From Pedobacter chinensis (lineage in GTDB: Bacteria; Bacteroidota; Bacteroidia; Sphingobacteriales; Sphingobacteriaceae), in assembly GCF_003339865.1 (NCBI RefSeq), contig NZ_QPKV01000012.1, forward strand, positions 1-64,000: a DNA stretch of 64,000 bases, given 5' to 3'. The position numbers and the translations under genes were made by a program. The notes under the pieces are model-generated. The model made no database searches, was not told the DNA's origin, and worked only from the letters and a program-made list of their open reading frames with translations. Positions within the stretch are counted from its first letter, which is position 1, and every line of letters begins with the position of its first letter. This document shows positions 33,850 through 43,333 of this stretch, in pieces.

Positions 33850-34143
33850 TTAAGCGGATATGTATTTTTTTATTTCGAGGATAGAATTTCCCCGCAACAG
33901 TGCTGCGGATTTTAGCTCACCCGTACTAATCTGAAACTGTTCAGCCCAATAGCGGAGTTCCCTAGGATCATCTACATTTAGCTCGCCGTCATTTGTCCCA
34001 AACTCCTGTGGTTCCAGGGAATCAAGATCGCTTTCAGTTTCATGTCTGTCGAGGCAATCATCAGAAGTGACGAATTGTTGGGAATTGATGTCCTTTTCCA
34101 CTTCATTTCCAAACTTTGGCTGACTGTTTTGCTGATTATCCAT
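33850..34143 (-). CDS. DUF3606-type small protein
   Basis: The product of about 97 residues has an acidic, low-complexity first half and ends with DDPRELRYWAEQFQISTGEL and a KKYI tail. This matches the DUF3606 pattern, a short helical domain of unknown function in Bacteroidetes and Proteobacteria. A start at the methionine of MDNQQNSQPKF (34143) is preferred over an upstream start at 34206, which would overlap the neighbour. It lies 4 bases before the glycosylase gene. Confidence 0.7.
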   Translation of the reverse strand: MDNQQNSQPKFGNEVEKDINSQQFVTSDDCLDRHETESDLDSLEPQEFGTNDGELNVDDPRELRYWAEQFQISTGELKSAALLRGNSILEIKKYISA

Positions 34144-34156
34144 AACTATATTTAGA

Positions 34157-34465
34157 TTACTGTTTTTTTCTAACCGGGTAAAATTGATCATAAAAGGACT
34201 GAACATGATCAGGCGTTGTACTGCTCAGAATTTTTTGAACATAATCCACTACAGGATCCCCGGTGGTACTGTTGCGGAGATGAGCCTTGAGTTTTTCATC
34301 CCAGTTGTTTACAGCTTCAGCAACAGAATTCCCTCTTCCAAGTATCGATTCATGGATATCCTGAGGGAGCACACAGAGAAAACCCGGAGATTCACTAAAA
34401 ATCACTGCTCCAAGTTTTCCGGCAAGCCCATCAAGTGAGACATCTACCGACTTACGCCTTGGCAT
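34157..34465 (-). CDS. Unknown small protein of the repair block
   Basis: The product of about 102 residues starts at MPRRKSVDVSLDG. A central stretch, ILGRGNSVAEAVNNWDEKL, recalls the G-x-G-x-S-x-x-E-A turn of HicB-like folds, but the resemblance is weak. The C-terminal part is helical. It overlaps the upstream DUF3606 gene by 14 bases and precedes the second DUF3606 gene by 13 bases, so the three seem to be one unit. No function is claimed. Confidence 0.6.
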   Translation of the reverse strand: MPRRKSVDVSLDGLAGKLGAVIFSESPGFLCVLPQDIHESILGRGNSVAEAVNNWDEKLKAHLRNSTTGDPVVDYVQKILSSTTPDHVQSFYDQFYPVRKKQ

Positions 34466-34643
34466 TTGACTTAATATATTCGGCAATTTTCGCCCTGGAA
34501 GAACTTCCCGACGCTTTAGCCAGTTCCTTGTATTGAGCAGAAGTTACCCCAGCCTGTTTTGCTGCATAAGCAACTTCGCTTGCATCGTTCAGATCAACTT
34601 TTGAATCTTCTCTGCCATCCTGTTTCTGTTTGTTATCGCTCAT
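34452..34643 (-). CDS. DUF3606-type small protein
   Basis: The 63-residue product starts with a polar, acidic region (residues 1-20) and ends with SEVAYAAKQAGVTSAQYKEL and an AEYIKS tail, the DUF3606 pattern. It is lysine- and serine-rich and probably soluble. Genes of this kind often accompany DNA-repair or stress genes in Bacteroidetes. It is the first gene of a small three-gene group upstream of the glycosylase and exonuclease III. Confidence 0.68.
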   Translation of the reverse strand: MSDNKQKQDGREDSKVDLNDASEVAYAAKQAGVTSAQYKELAKASGSSSRAKIAEYIKSNAKA

Positions 34644-34741
34644 AATATTAGTTTTTATGATATAACTGATCTCAACTGAAAATGGTTTTAAAATCTAAAC
34701 AATCACCCCTAAAAAGTGCTTTATGGAAGCATCCAGCCGTG

Positions 34742-35563
34742 TTAAATCGAGTACTCGATAGCGGGCAGGTCTTCATAAATAAAGGGCGTTGATGGTTCAA
34801 GTGTCGACAAGAACTCTTTCGCAATCGTGCAGGCATCCATTTGTTTGGCAGGAAACTGACTGGATGCAATCTCGGTGATTCGCTCATCGCTTAAATCCCC
34901 GAACATCCATTCATAGGCCAGCTCATCATTTAAAATTGTAGGCATACGTTTTTTGGAATTATGGACCTGTTCCATAAGCGGATTGGCCGGCGCGGTAGTG
35001 ACAGCGACTGTCTCAACAATTTCCCCGGTTTCCTGATCGGTCCACTCCTGATAAATTGCCGCCATGTAGAAGTATTCCTCGTCCTTAACAGAAATGTAGT
35101 AAGGATACTTAACGGCAGTTTTCAAAGGCTCTCCTGTTTTTTTGTTCTTCGGAAATACATGGCGCCACTCGTAAAATCCCGTTGACAGCACCAGGCATCT
35201 TCGCTCGCGGGCTGCCTTTGCATAAATCGAGGGACCGCCCTTTTCATTTGAAAAAAGATTTTCGGCCTTTGCATTGAGTGTTGTATATCCGATATGCCAT
35301 TTACCGGCAGCATCTTTATATCCGTTGCGAAAATTCTTTGCAGCCTCGCGGTTTTTAAGGTAGGGAGGCAAGAAACCCCATTCCATCTGCACGATATCAA
35401 AGTTTGTCTGCTCTGCATCTCTTTTTAATACCGCAACGGGTGAATAGGCAAAACCGTTATGAACAGCCCTGTCGAGAAACTGATAATTTTTTACCGCCTT
35501 TTCAAGTTGAAGGAGTGAAATAAACTCTGCTCTTGAAACGCGTTGACCATTGTAGTAACACAT
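34742..35563 (-). CDS. SRAP (SOS response-associated peptidase, HMCES/YedK family)
   Basis: The 273-residue protein begins MCYYNGQRV, giving the N-terminal Cys2 that becomes the catalytic residue after methionine removal. The family's glutamate is in STGFYEWRH and its histidine in MEQVHNSKKRMPTIL. SRAP proteins bind abasic sites in single-stranded DNA as a thiazolidine crosslink and protect them. Its place beside an AP endonuclease, glycosylase and mutagenesis cassette fits that role. The gene starts 3 bases after the 78-residue protein. Confidence 0.9.
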   Translation of the reverse strand: MCYYNGQRVSRAEFISLLQLEKAVKNYQFLDRAVHNGFAYSPVAVLKRDAEQTNFDIVQMEWGFLPPYLKNREAAKNFRNGYKDAAGKWHIGYTTLNAKAENLFSNEKGGPSIYAKAARERRCLVLSTGFYEWRHVFPKNKKTGEPLKTAVKYPYYISVKDEEYFYMAAIYQEWTDQETGEIVETVAVTTAPANPLMEQVHNSKKRMPTILNDELAYEWMFGDLSDERITEIASSQFPAKQMDACTIAKEFLSTLEPSTPFIYEDLPAIEYSI

Positions 35564-35565
35564 AA

Positions 35566-35802
35566 TTATTTATTTTTCAAATGTTCAGCAATCTTTTTAC
35601 CAAAAAATTCTGCCTCTATCTGTCTTCCCTGCGGAACAGATGTCCAGAATGGCCTGTAACCATTCGCTTCGGTTACGTTTAGTGGTGGTCTTCCATCCGA
35701 GAACTCGATCCTATATATTTCACTGCCTCCGATCAGATGTGAGGTAACGATCATCTTAATATCGGGCAGGACAATCTCAAAAGCCTCTTCTATTTTCATC
35801 AT
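35566..35802 (-). CDS. Small unknown protein upstream of the SRAP gene
   Basis: The 78-residue product has a strand-rich centre (MIVTSHLIGGSEIYRIEFSD) and a polar helix at the end. It is a soluble protein with no cysteines. It directly precedes the SRAP gene with a gap of only 2 bases, so it is very likely cotranscribed. Its family is unknown to me. Function could relate to abasic-site handling only by association. Confidence 0.6.
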   Translation of the reverse strand: MMKIEEAFEIVLPDIKMIVTSHLIGGSEIYRIEFSDGRPPLNVTEANGYRPFWTSVPQGRQIEAEFFGKKIAEHLKNK

Positions 35803-35839
35803 CTTAAAAATACAAAATCTTGAACCAAATAGGAAATAG

Positions 35840-36472
35840 TTAGTTGATGCCTATAATTACAAAATACGGATCATCTGCTTTCTTGACAATCAAGTCCAGG
35901 TGCTCCTCGAAATCAACCAGGTTTAAGACCTCATCTTTTAAGAACGTAGTGAAGACTTCCATATCTGTTTCCTTTGAAATAACCACCTCAAGGGTTTCAC
36001 TGCTCTTCCACTGGGTAGACTCAATTTCGGGATAGGCTCCCTTTAATAGTGAGGGATATCCTTGTCTGGAAAAAGCCTCTGAGAGCTTGGATGCGATATC
36101 CCAGATATGAGGCGCTAGTTCTTCATCAAGTGTGTCCCATTGAAGACCAAGGTTTTCATCACGCCACATGCTTCCGATGTATTTGCCATCAAGCGTCACC
36201 CCGTAGCATTCGCCTGAAGTTTCTACGACAGCCTCTTTTATCCCGCTGTCGGTGGGGATTTCAAAAATATATCTTTCCATATTCAGTCCGGGCTCCAATG
36301 GTTTTAACGGCTTAGCCAATTTAAAATGTTTTTTTGAGAAAATTAGATAAGCCGTAGTTAAGGAAAATCCGAAAATACCGCCAATGATCAGTTCACTGCG
36401 GTGTGCTTTTGCCCAGCTAATGACACTTTTTTCTACCTCGCTAAATAGGCTGGTTACTTCTTTTCTTTCCAT
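35840..36472 (-). CDS. Single-pass membrane protein of unknown function
   Basis: The 210-residue product has one hydrophobic segment at about residues 29-46 (LIIGGIFGFSLTTAYLIF) and a soluble C-terminal domain rich in acidic residues. That domain contains VTLDGKYIGSMWRDENLGLQ. The family is not recognised. It lies 37 bases upstream of the 78-residue gene and is divergent from imuA; the intervening 252 bases hold the candidate operator, so its expression may be damage-linked too. Confidence 0.6.
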   Translation of the reverse strand: MERKEVTSLFSEVEKSVISWAKAHRSELIIGGIFGFSLTTAYLIFSKKHFKLAKPLKPLEPGLNMERYIFEIPTDSGIKEAVVETSGECYGVTLDGKYIGSMWRDENLGLQWDTLDEELAPHIWDIASKLSEAFSRQGYPSLLKGAYPEIESTQWKSSETLEVVISKETDMEVFTTFLKDEVLNLVDFEEHLDLIVKKADDPYFVIIGIN

Positions 36473-36689
36473 TTTGTAACAACAGTTATTTGAGCAGATA
36501 GGTTTTGAAAATCAGGAAGATGGGATAAAATCGATTAAGAATTATTATCCATAAATAAGATTTTAAGATCTATTTTATCAAGGATAGTCATCACAGTAAG
36601 GAATGCAAACTTTCCACCAAAACGGGAATGTTTTCCACAATTCATTTTTTACTAACATTTTTAGCTTTATGTTTGTTGTATAATTTTAT

Positions 36690-36710
36690 AATACTAAATA
36701 TAATAGTATT
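36690..36710. promoter_or_regulatory. Perfect 7+7 bp palindrome before imuA (candidate LexA-type operator)
   Basis: AATACTA (36690-36696) and TAGTATT (36704-36710) are perfect complements around a 7-base spacer. The site lies 14 bases before the imuA start and in the region shared with the divergent 36472 gene. imuA-imuB-dnaE2 cassettes are usually under LexA control, so this is the best operator candidate seen. The Bacteroidetes LexA motif is not well known to me, so the protein that binds is not certain. Confidence 0.5.
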
Positions 36711-36724
36711 TAATTCAGTAAGTC

Positions 36725-37462
36725 ATGAATGCCAAAAAAGAATTACTTCAGAAATTGCAACAGGATATCCTGTTATGGCAGGGGTTTAAACCCCATTGCA
36801 CAGGCAATGCCGAACGCATCGGACTGGGAGAGATTGAAAATTCATTTCCTGGTGGTGTTTTTCCCAAAAAGGCAATTCATGAATTTATCACAATTCAGCC
36901 GGAGCATTCGGCGGCCAGTGACGGCTTTATCGCCGGGCTACTTTCCGTCCTTATGGAAAATGGTGCGGCCTGTGTGTGGGTAAGCACGACCCGGAATCTC
37001 TTCCCCGCTTCTTTGAGCTTATTTAACGTAGAGCCTGAGCGCATTATTTTTATGGATGTTCAGAGCGAAAAGGATGTGCTATGGATTACAGAGGAGGCCA
37101 TCAAATGTGAGGGGCTTGCGGCGGTTGTGGCAGAACTTAACAATGTGAGTCTTATAGAATCCCGCAGGCTGCAGCTGGCGGTTGAGACCAGTGGTGTTAC
37201 GGGATTTATCCTGCGCAAGGACGGAAATAAAAAGGCGAGCACCGTGGCAACAGCAAGATGGAAAGTCAGCCCACTTCCTTCAGTTACGCAGGACGGCTTG
37301 CCCGGGATCGGATTCCCGCGCTGGCAGGTTGAGCTGCTAAAAGTCCGTAATGGAAATCCGGGAAGCTTTATACTGGAATGGGCAGGCGAAAAATTTGAAG
37401 AAATTAAGAAAACAGGTAATCAACCGATTTGGTCTGATCTGGAGGGCAGACAAATTGGATAG
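36725..37462 (+). CDS. imuA: ImuA-like RecA-fold protein of the mutagenesis cassette
   Basis: The 245-residue protein has the RecA-like core of ImuA proteins, with AIHEFITIQPEHSAASDGFI, a CVWVSTTRNLFPASL strand and a GLAAVVAELNNVSLIESRRL region. ImuA (also called SulA-like or RecA-like) binds ImuB and RecA and helps form the mutasome. The gene is 5 bases before imuB and starts the cassette. The Walker A loop is degenerate, as usual in ImuA. Confidence 0.85.
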   Translation: MNAKKELLQKLQQDILLWQGFKPHCTGNAERIGLGEIENSFPGGVFPKKAIHEFITIQPEHSAASDGFIAGLLSVLMENGAACVWVSTTRNLFPASLSLFNVEPERIIFMDVQSEKDVLWITEEAIKCEGLAAVVAELNNVSLIESRRLQLAVETSGVTGFILRKDGNKKASTVATARWKVSPLPSVTQDGLPGIGFPRWQVELLKVRNGNPGSFILEWAGEKFEEIKKTGNQPIWSDLEGRQIG

Positions 37463-37467
37463 CTATT

Positions 37468-38976
37468 ATGCAAAGGCGTTTTGTTTCGATATGGTTCCGC
37501 CAATTACTGGCTGACTGGCAGCTTATCCGCCGCCCTGAACTAGCCGAGGTGCCTTTTGTTTTCGCTGCGCCCGACCATGGGCGGATGATGATAACCGCAG
37601 TAAATCCATTGGCATTTAGCTTTGGAGTTGAGGTCGGCATGCGTGCAGCGGATGCGAAGGCCATATGTCCCGGGCTCGAGGTTCTGGACGACAAGCCAGG
37701 CCGCCCGAAAAACCTGCTAAGGGGACTAGGCGAATGGTGTGTGCGCTATTCGCCCTCTGTATCCATTGACGAATTCGGAATGGACGGACTGTTACTTGAC
37801 GTTTCAGGCTGTCCGCATCTTTGGGGTGGAGAGCGAGAATACCTGAAAGAAATTGTAAACAGGCTTAAAAGTAAGGGATATACCGTACGCTTAGCGATTG
37901 CCGATACACCCGGCGCTGCATGGGCGGTGTCCCGGTTTGGTAAAGTTACGCCATTGATTCCTTCCGGCGAACATGTAGATGCTCTGCTCAGTCTGTCTCC
38001 TGAGGCGTTAAGACTGGAAGATACAGTTCTTGCGAAACTTCGTAAACTGGGATTCTATCAGATAAAAAGCTTTATAGGGATGCCCAGATCGGTGCTCCGA
38101 AGGCGATTCGGGGAAGATTTTTTATTGCGGCTGGCTCAGGCTATTGGAACTGAAGCAGAAGCGCTTATTCCATTAAAGGTTCCCGTAGCATTTAGCGAAA
38201 GGCTAGCCTGCATGGAACCGATCAAAACCAAAACTGCAATTGAGATCGCGATTCAAAAGATGCTTGAAAATCTGTGTAACAGGATGCAATCTGAAGGTAA
38301 GGGATTGCGAACAGGAATGTTGACAGGATACCGTATCGATGGAAAAATTGTGCAGGTTTCCATTGGAACCAGTGGCGCTTCGCATAGTGTGAGTCATTTA
38401 TTCAAACTTTTTCAGTTAAAGATCGATCAGATCCGACCAGCCCTGGGAATTGAACTATTTGTTCTTGATGCGCCAAAGGTGGAGGATGTCGATGTGCCCC
38501 AGGAAGAAATGTGGTCATCCAAGCCCGGCCTGAATGATAATAGTGTGATCAGGTTTCTGGACCGTGTTGCCGGAAAGGTTGGTGCGCAAGCAATCCATCG
38601 TTTTTTGCCTGCAACCAGATACTGGCCGGAACGTGCAATATCAAAGGCAGCTTCGGTAACAGAAAAGGCCTCAAATCCATGGCGAACGGATAAGCCCCGG
38701 CCGACCGAAATGCTTAAGGTTCCCGCCCCTATTGAGGTAATGGCGCTTATTCCGGATCATCCGCCAAAGTTTTTTATTTATAAAGGCGTCCGCCACCTGG
38801 TTTCAAAGGCAGACGGTCCCGAGCGGATTGAGCGCGAATGGTGGATGGATAAGGGAGAGCATAGGGATTATTATCAGGTGGAAGATGAAGAAGGATGCCG
38901 CTACTGGCTTTTCCGTTCCGGACACTATGGTGGGGAACAACAACACAAGTGGTTTATTCATGGATTTTTTGCTTAA
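37468..38976 (+). CDS. imuB: ImuB-like Y-family polymerase homologue
   Basis: The 502-residue protein follows the Y-family order: an N-terminal strand without the first catalytic Asp (RRFVSIWFRQLLADW), a palm with YSPSVSIDEFGMDG and LLLDVSGCPHLWGG, the finger and thumb with a helix-hairpin-helix region (LAKLRKLGFYQIKSFIGMPR), and a C-terminal DUF6504 domain with FIYKGVRHLVSKADGPERIE. ImuB is thought to be catalytically inactive and to link DnaE2 to the clamp and to ImuA. It precedes dnaE2 by 12 bases. Confidence 0.88.
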   Translation: MQRRFVSIWFRQLLADWQLIRRPELAEVPFVFAAPDHGRMMITAVNPLAFSFGVEVGMRAADAKAICPGLEVLDDKPGRPKNLLRGLGEWCVRYSPSVSIDEFGMDGLLLDVSGCPHLWGGEREYLKEIVNRLKSKGYTVRLAIADTPGAAWAVSRFGKVTPLIPSGEHVDALLSLSPEALRLEDTVLAKLRKLGFYQIKSFIGMPRSVLRRRFGEDFLLRLAQAIGTEAEALIPLKVPVAFSERLACMEPIKTKTAIEIAIQKMLENLCNRMQSEGKGLRTGMLTGYRIDGKIVQVSIGTSGASHSVSHLFKLFQLKIDQIRPALGIELFVLDAPKVEDVDVPQEEMWSSKPGLNDNSVIRFLDRVAGKVGAQAIHRFLPATRYWPERAISKAASVTEKASNPWRTDKPRPTEMLKVPAPIEVMALIPDHPPKFFIYKGVRHLVSKADGPERIEREWWMDKGEHRDYYQVEDEEGCRYWLFRSGHYGGEQQHKWFIHGFFA

Positions 38977-38988
38977 AGGAGATGGGTT

Positions 38989-41900
38989 ATGGCTTACAGT
39001 GAATTACAGATTACCTCAAACTTCAGCTTTTTGCGTGGCGCTTCGCATGCGCACGAACTGGTTGAACAGGCCGAAATCTTCGGTTATAAAAAAATAGCCA
39101 TAACCGACAGGAATACCCTTGCCGGAATTGTACGTGCGCATGCTGCCTGCCGTGAGAAAAACATAAAACTAATTCCCGCCTGCAGGCTGGATCTGCTGGA
39201 TGGAGGGAGCCTGCTCGCCTATCCGACGGATAGGGAAGCTTATGGCAGGTTGTCCGCACTATTGACATTGGGCAATATGAGAGCAGAAAAGGGCAGCTGC
39301 CATATTTCCCGTGCCGATGTTTACGCCCATAGCAAAGGGATTCTTTTTGCCCTTGTAATGCCTGGCGCTTTGAACCGTCGCTTTGAATATGAGGCTAGCT
39401 TTATCGCCTCAGTTGCAGAATATCGCGACGCTCTAGGTGGTCAGCTTTACCTTGCTGCAACAAGATCTTATTTGGGAAACGACGATAAGCTGATATTTAG
39501 AACTTCACAGCTTTCCAAATTTTACGAAATACCGGTCGTTGCAACAGGCGACATCCATTATCACAATCCTTCACGAAGAGAACTTCAGGATGTACTGACC
39601 TGTGTAAGAGAGAAATGCACCATTCAGGAAGCAGGGTTTCGTTTGCATCAAAATGCTGAGCGGTACATGAAAGAGGTGGCTGAGATGGACAGACTTTTCA
39701 GAAAATATCCAAGCGCAATTCAAAACACGATGGTCATTTCCGAAGCCTGCAATTTTTCTCTTGATGAGCTCAAATATGTCTACCCCGAAGAAATCAATCC
39801 AAGCGGACGCAGTCCGATGGAGGAGCTCGAATTTTTAACCTGGAAAGGTGCTCATGAATTTTATGGCGAGAAGATCCCGGAAAAGGTTGTTAACATGATC
39901 CATCATGAGATGGCTTTTGTGAGGCAGATGGATTATGCCAATTACTTCCTTTTTGTTGAGGATATTGTTCGTGAGGCCAGATCCCGCGGGATTCTCTGCC
40001 AGGGTCGGGGCTCGGCAGCTAATTCTGCAATTTGCTTCGTGCTGGGTATTACCTCTGTTAATCCGATGAAGTTTGATTTGCTATTTGAGCGCTTCATCTC
40101 ACCCGCCAGAAACGAGCCTCCCGATATTGATGTCGACTTCGAGCATGAGCGCAGGGAAGAAATCATCCAGTATATCTATACCAAGTATGGACGTGACCGT
40201 GCGGCAATCGTTGCAACCGTCACACAGCAACACCAGAAAGGAGCCATCCGGGATGTAGGCAAGGCAATGGGGCTATCTGTTGATACAATCAATCGCCTGT
40301 CAACTTCAATATGGGAGTTTACAGATGAATGGTTCGAGGGCAAGCGCGTTACCGAGCAAGGTCTAAATCCAAATGATCCGCACCTTAAGAAAACACTTGA
40401 GCTTACTTCCCAAATGATGGGCTTTCCGCGGCAGCTCGGTCAGCATACAGGAGGATTTGTAGTTACGCAAGGGAAGCTTACAGACCTCTGCCCTATCCTA
40501 AATGCCCGGATGGAAGACCGCACCAATATCGAATGGAATAAAGATGATATCGATGCGCTGGGTTTTTTAAAGGTGGATGTGCTGGCGCTTGGGATGCTTA
40601 CCTGCATCAGAAAGGCTTTTGATCTCTGCCGGGATCATTACGGCGTGCAATATACACTGGCCAACATTCCCCAAGATGATCCAGAGGTTTATGATATGAT
40701 CTGCCTCGCCGATACCCTGGGCGTATTCCAGATCGAAAGCCGGGCGCAGATGTCCATGCTCCCTAGGCTTAAGCCAAGAGAATTTTATGATCTGGTGATA
40801 GAGGTCGCGATCGTTCGCCCGGGACCCATTCAGGGAGATATGGTTCATCCATATTTGCGCAGGCGCAGCGGCGAAGAACCTGTTGTCTACCCCTCGCCGG
40901 AACTGAAAAAAATTCTTGGACGCACGTTAGGCGTTCCGCTGTTTCAGGAACAGGCGATGAAAATTGCTATAGTAGCGGCAGGCTTTACCCCTGCTGAAGC
41001 TGATGGCCTTCGTCGCAGCATGGCAACATTCAAGTTTAAAGGAATGGTGAACCAGTATGAGCAAAAACTCATCGACGGAATGATGAACAAGGGATATACA
41101 GAGGAATTTGCAAAAAGGATATTCAGGCAGCTGGAAGGGTTTGGGAGCTATGGATTTCCCGAAAGCCATGCTGCCAGTTTTGCCCTCCTCGTTTATGTAT
41201 CCTGTTGGCTTAAACACTACTATCCTGACGTTTTCGCTGCCGCATTGCTAAATAGTATGCCGATGGGCTTTTACCAGCCGGCACAAATTGTTATTGATGC
41301 GCGGAAGCATTCGGTTCAAGTTCGCGAAGTTGACGTCAACCATTCCTTTTGGGACAATAAACTTGAGGAAAAATCAGGTAAGTATTTTACGCTTCGGTTA
41401 GGGTTCAGGCAGATCAATGGCATTAGAGGAGATGACATGGACATTTTGGTCAATGGTCGCGGAAGTGGTTATCAAAGTATTACCGCAATCAGGGATTCGG
41501 GAATATCGATTGCCACCTTGGAGCGATTGGCCGATGCAGATGCATTTCATTCGATGGGAATAGATAGGCGAAAAGCACTTTGGGAAGTTTCTGCCCTAAA
41601 AGATATGCCGGAGGAACTATTCAAGGGGCAACCGTCTGAAAGCATATTGGAAACACAGGTTGAACTTCCGTTAATGGGCAAGGGAGAGCATGTCGTTCAA
41701 GATTATGCCACTACAGGACTTTCTCTAAAAGCACATCCGGTGAGTTTTGTGCGGACTCAGCTCGAAATGCTCAACATCAGAACATGCCATCGCATTAATA
41801 ATGGTTCGACAGATGGTCAGCTGGTGAAAGTAGCAGGACTGGTATTGGTACGCCAGCGTCCCGGAACGGCAGGCGGGGTATGTTTTATTACTATTGAAGA

Positions 41901-42219
41901 TGAAACAGGCTATTCCAATCTGGTTGTTTTTGAAAAGCTTTTTGAAACCTATAGAAAAGAAATTCTGCATTCGAGGCTTCTCATGGTGGAAGGCAGGTTG
42001 CAGCGCGAGGGACAGGTGGTGCACGTGATCGTGAGTAAATGTTTTGATTTTACAAAGATGCTCGGCAAGTTGGTGCAACGGGAGGTTGATGAGCTTCCAG
42101 TGTTGACCTTAGCCGGTGGAGATGAAAAAAAATCGTCCTATCCTTCACAGAATAAACGTGCTCAGGTTCGCGAGGATGCCACGAAAAAAGTGTTCCATGA
42201 GGGCAGGAATTTTAAATAA
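38989..42219 (+). CDS. dnaE2: Error-prone DNA polymerase DnaE2 (PolIII alpha type)
   Basis: The 1076-residue protein has an N-terminal PHP domain (residues 1-280, with TSNFSFLRGASHAHELVEQA), the catalytic pair in PPDIDVDFEHERR near residue 378, the third Asp in GFLKVDVLALGML near residue 530, and the C-terminal OB-fold with GGVCFITIEDETGYSNLVVF. DnaE2 carries out mutagenic translesion synthesis together with ImuA and ImuB. It is the last gene of the three-gene cassette. The length is normal for the DnaE2 family. Confidence 0.92.
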   Translation: MAYSELQITSNFSFLRGASHAHELVEQAEIFGYKKIAITDRNTLAGIVRAHAACREKNIKLIPACRLDLLDGGSLLAYPTDREAYGRLSALLTLGNMRAEKGSCHISRADVYAHSKGILFALVMPGALNRRFEYEASFIASVAEYRDALGGQLYLAATRSYLGNDDKLIFRTSQLSKFYEIPVVATGDIHYHNPSRRELQDVLTCVREKCTIQEAGFRLHQNAERYMKEVAEMDRLFRKYPSAIQNTMVISEACNFSLDELKYVYPEEINPSGRSPMEELEFLTWKGAHEFYGEKIPEKVVNMIHHEMAFVRQMDYANYFLFVEDIVREARSRGILCQGRGSAANSAICFVLGITSVNPMKFDLLFERFISPARNEPPDIDVDFEHERREEIIQYIYTKYGRDRAAIVATVTQQHQKGAIRDVGKAMGLSVDTINRLSTSIWEFTDEWFEGKRVTEQGLNPNDPHLKKTLELTSQMMGFPRQLGQHTGGFVVTQGKLTDLCPILNARMEDRTNIEWNKDDIDALGFLKVDVLALGMLTCIRKAFDLCRDHYGVQYTLANIPQDDPEVYDMICLADTLGVFQIESRAQMSMLPRLKPREFYDLVIEVAIVRPGPIQGDMVHPYLRRRSGEEPVVYPSPELKKILGRTLGVPLFQEQAMKIAIVAAGFTPAEADGLRRSMATFKFKGMVNQYEQKLIDGMMNKGYTEEFAKRIFRQLEGFGSYGFPESHAASFALLVYVSCWLKHYYPDVFAAALLNSMPMGFYQPAQIVIDARKHSVQVREVDVNHSFWDNKLEEKSGKYFTLRLGFRQINGIRGDDMDILVNGRGSGYQSITAIRDSGISIATLERLADADAFHSMGIDRRKALWEVSALKDMPEELFKGQPSESILETQVELPLMGKGEHVVQDYATTGLSLKAHPVSFVRTQLEMLNIRTCHRINNGSTDGQLVKVAGLVLVRQRPGTAGGVCFITIEDETGYSNLVVFEKLFETYRKEILHSRLLMVEGRLQREGQVVHVIVSKCFDFTKMLGKLVQREVDELPVLTLAGGDEKKSSYPSQNKRAQVREDATKKVFHEGRNFK

Positions 42220-42367
42220 TTGTTTATTGTCAAAAGAAAACAGTAGGTAAAAGCAGGGTTAAAATGCAATCTGTAAGTTTTAATGAGATAATTTGTTAAT
42301 ATTGAGAATTCTAAGGAAAGGAACTTTTGCTTGGACACGCAACTTAATTAACGACTAACTCAAAAAA

Positions 42368-43333
42368 ATGCCAATTACTGGTGAAGATTTCGAAAAACTT
42401 GTGGCGCCTTTCTTCAAAAAGTTGTTTCAAGATATGGGCTTTTTAGTCATTCAGGTAAGAAAACAGACAGCCGGCACTCAAAATGGTTTTGATATCAGTG
42501 TTTTGTTTTTAGATGAGAATGAATTGGAGCGAGAATTTTTTATCGAATGTAAATACTATGCTTCCGCCAAGCTGGAATGGTCAGAGATTTTCAGTAAACA
42601 GGTACAGCTTGACTCTTCAAACCACGATGCAACAGCATTTATTGCACTTTCTCCGTTGAAAAACCTAAGCAATATTGATCATAACATACAAGCAAAACAA
42701 ACAAAAGCATTTAAATTCCCTGTTGACTTTTGGACACCCGATAAGGATGTTGAAAAGATGTTTGCATTGGATAAAAAACTATATCAAAAAATATACGACG
42801 AGCCCTGTTTACTTGTTTTGGACGAGGAAAAGGAGCTTCAGCGGCTCAAAGTACTTGTCAATTTGTTGATTAGCAAAAAAGATCTGCTTAGACATGCAAA
42901 TCTAATAAAGATCCCTGATGCCACTTCACCCATTAACGGTGATGAAGAAATGGTGACATCACTTGATATCAAATTAAACGCAATATGCAAGTCAGATGAT
43001 CAGTATCGGATTATCTATCACAAAGCAAGAGCTGACTATAAAGTATATCTCGAAAGTTTAGTTGATGTACATTCGGAGCTTAGAACCAATATTTTAAATT
43101 GGGAGGAAAATATGAGACTAAAGGCATCGCGACTTACGCATAACTTTAAGATGGACGATTCCTACACTCCCCAAAAGTTCTTCAGTGACTTTTTTAATGA
43201 AGCGGAAAAGGAAATATTAACCTTTTATGGAGAAAATGAACTAAAGGGAGATAAAGAAAAATTATTATGCGGAATTGTATTTGAGTTAGCAGCACAATGC
43301 CCATTAGATTGGAGGAAAAATGGAACTGATTAA
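42368..43333 (+). CDS. PD-(D/E)XK nuclease effector of an ABC-3C/Lamassu-like system
   Basis: The 321-residue protein begins with a restriction-endonuclease-like fold: Asp42 in GFDISVLF and Glu60-x-Lys62 in FIECKYYASAKLEW, an Mrr-type pattern. The C-terminal half is helical and charged, as expected for the part that contacts the partner proteins. It overlaps the middle component gene by 14 bases, and an SMC-like ATPase gene follows. In such systems the nuclease is held inactive until the ATPase senses a foreign DNA structure, after which it destroys DNA. Confidence 0.72.
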   Translation: MPITGEDFEKLVAPFFKKLFQDMGFLVIQVRKQTAGTQNGFDISVLFLDENELEREFFIECKYYASAKLEWSEIFSKQVQLDSSNHDATAFIALSPLKNLSNIDHNIQAKQTKAFKFPVDFWTPDKDVEKMFALDKKLYQKIYDEPCLLVLDEEKELQRLKVLVNLLISKKDLLRHANLIKIPDATSPINGDEEMVTSLDIKLNAICKSDDQYRIIYHKARADYKVYLESLVDVHSELRTNILNWEENMRLKASRLTHNFKMDDSYTPQKFFSDFFNEAEKEILTFYGENELKGDKEKLLCGIVFELAAQCPLDWRKNGTD

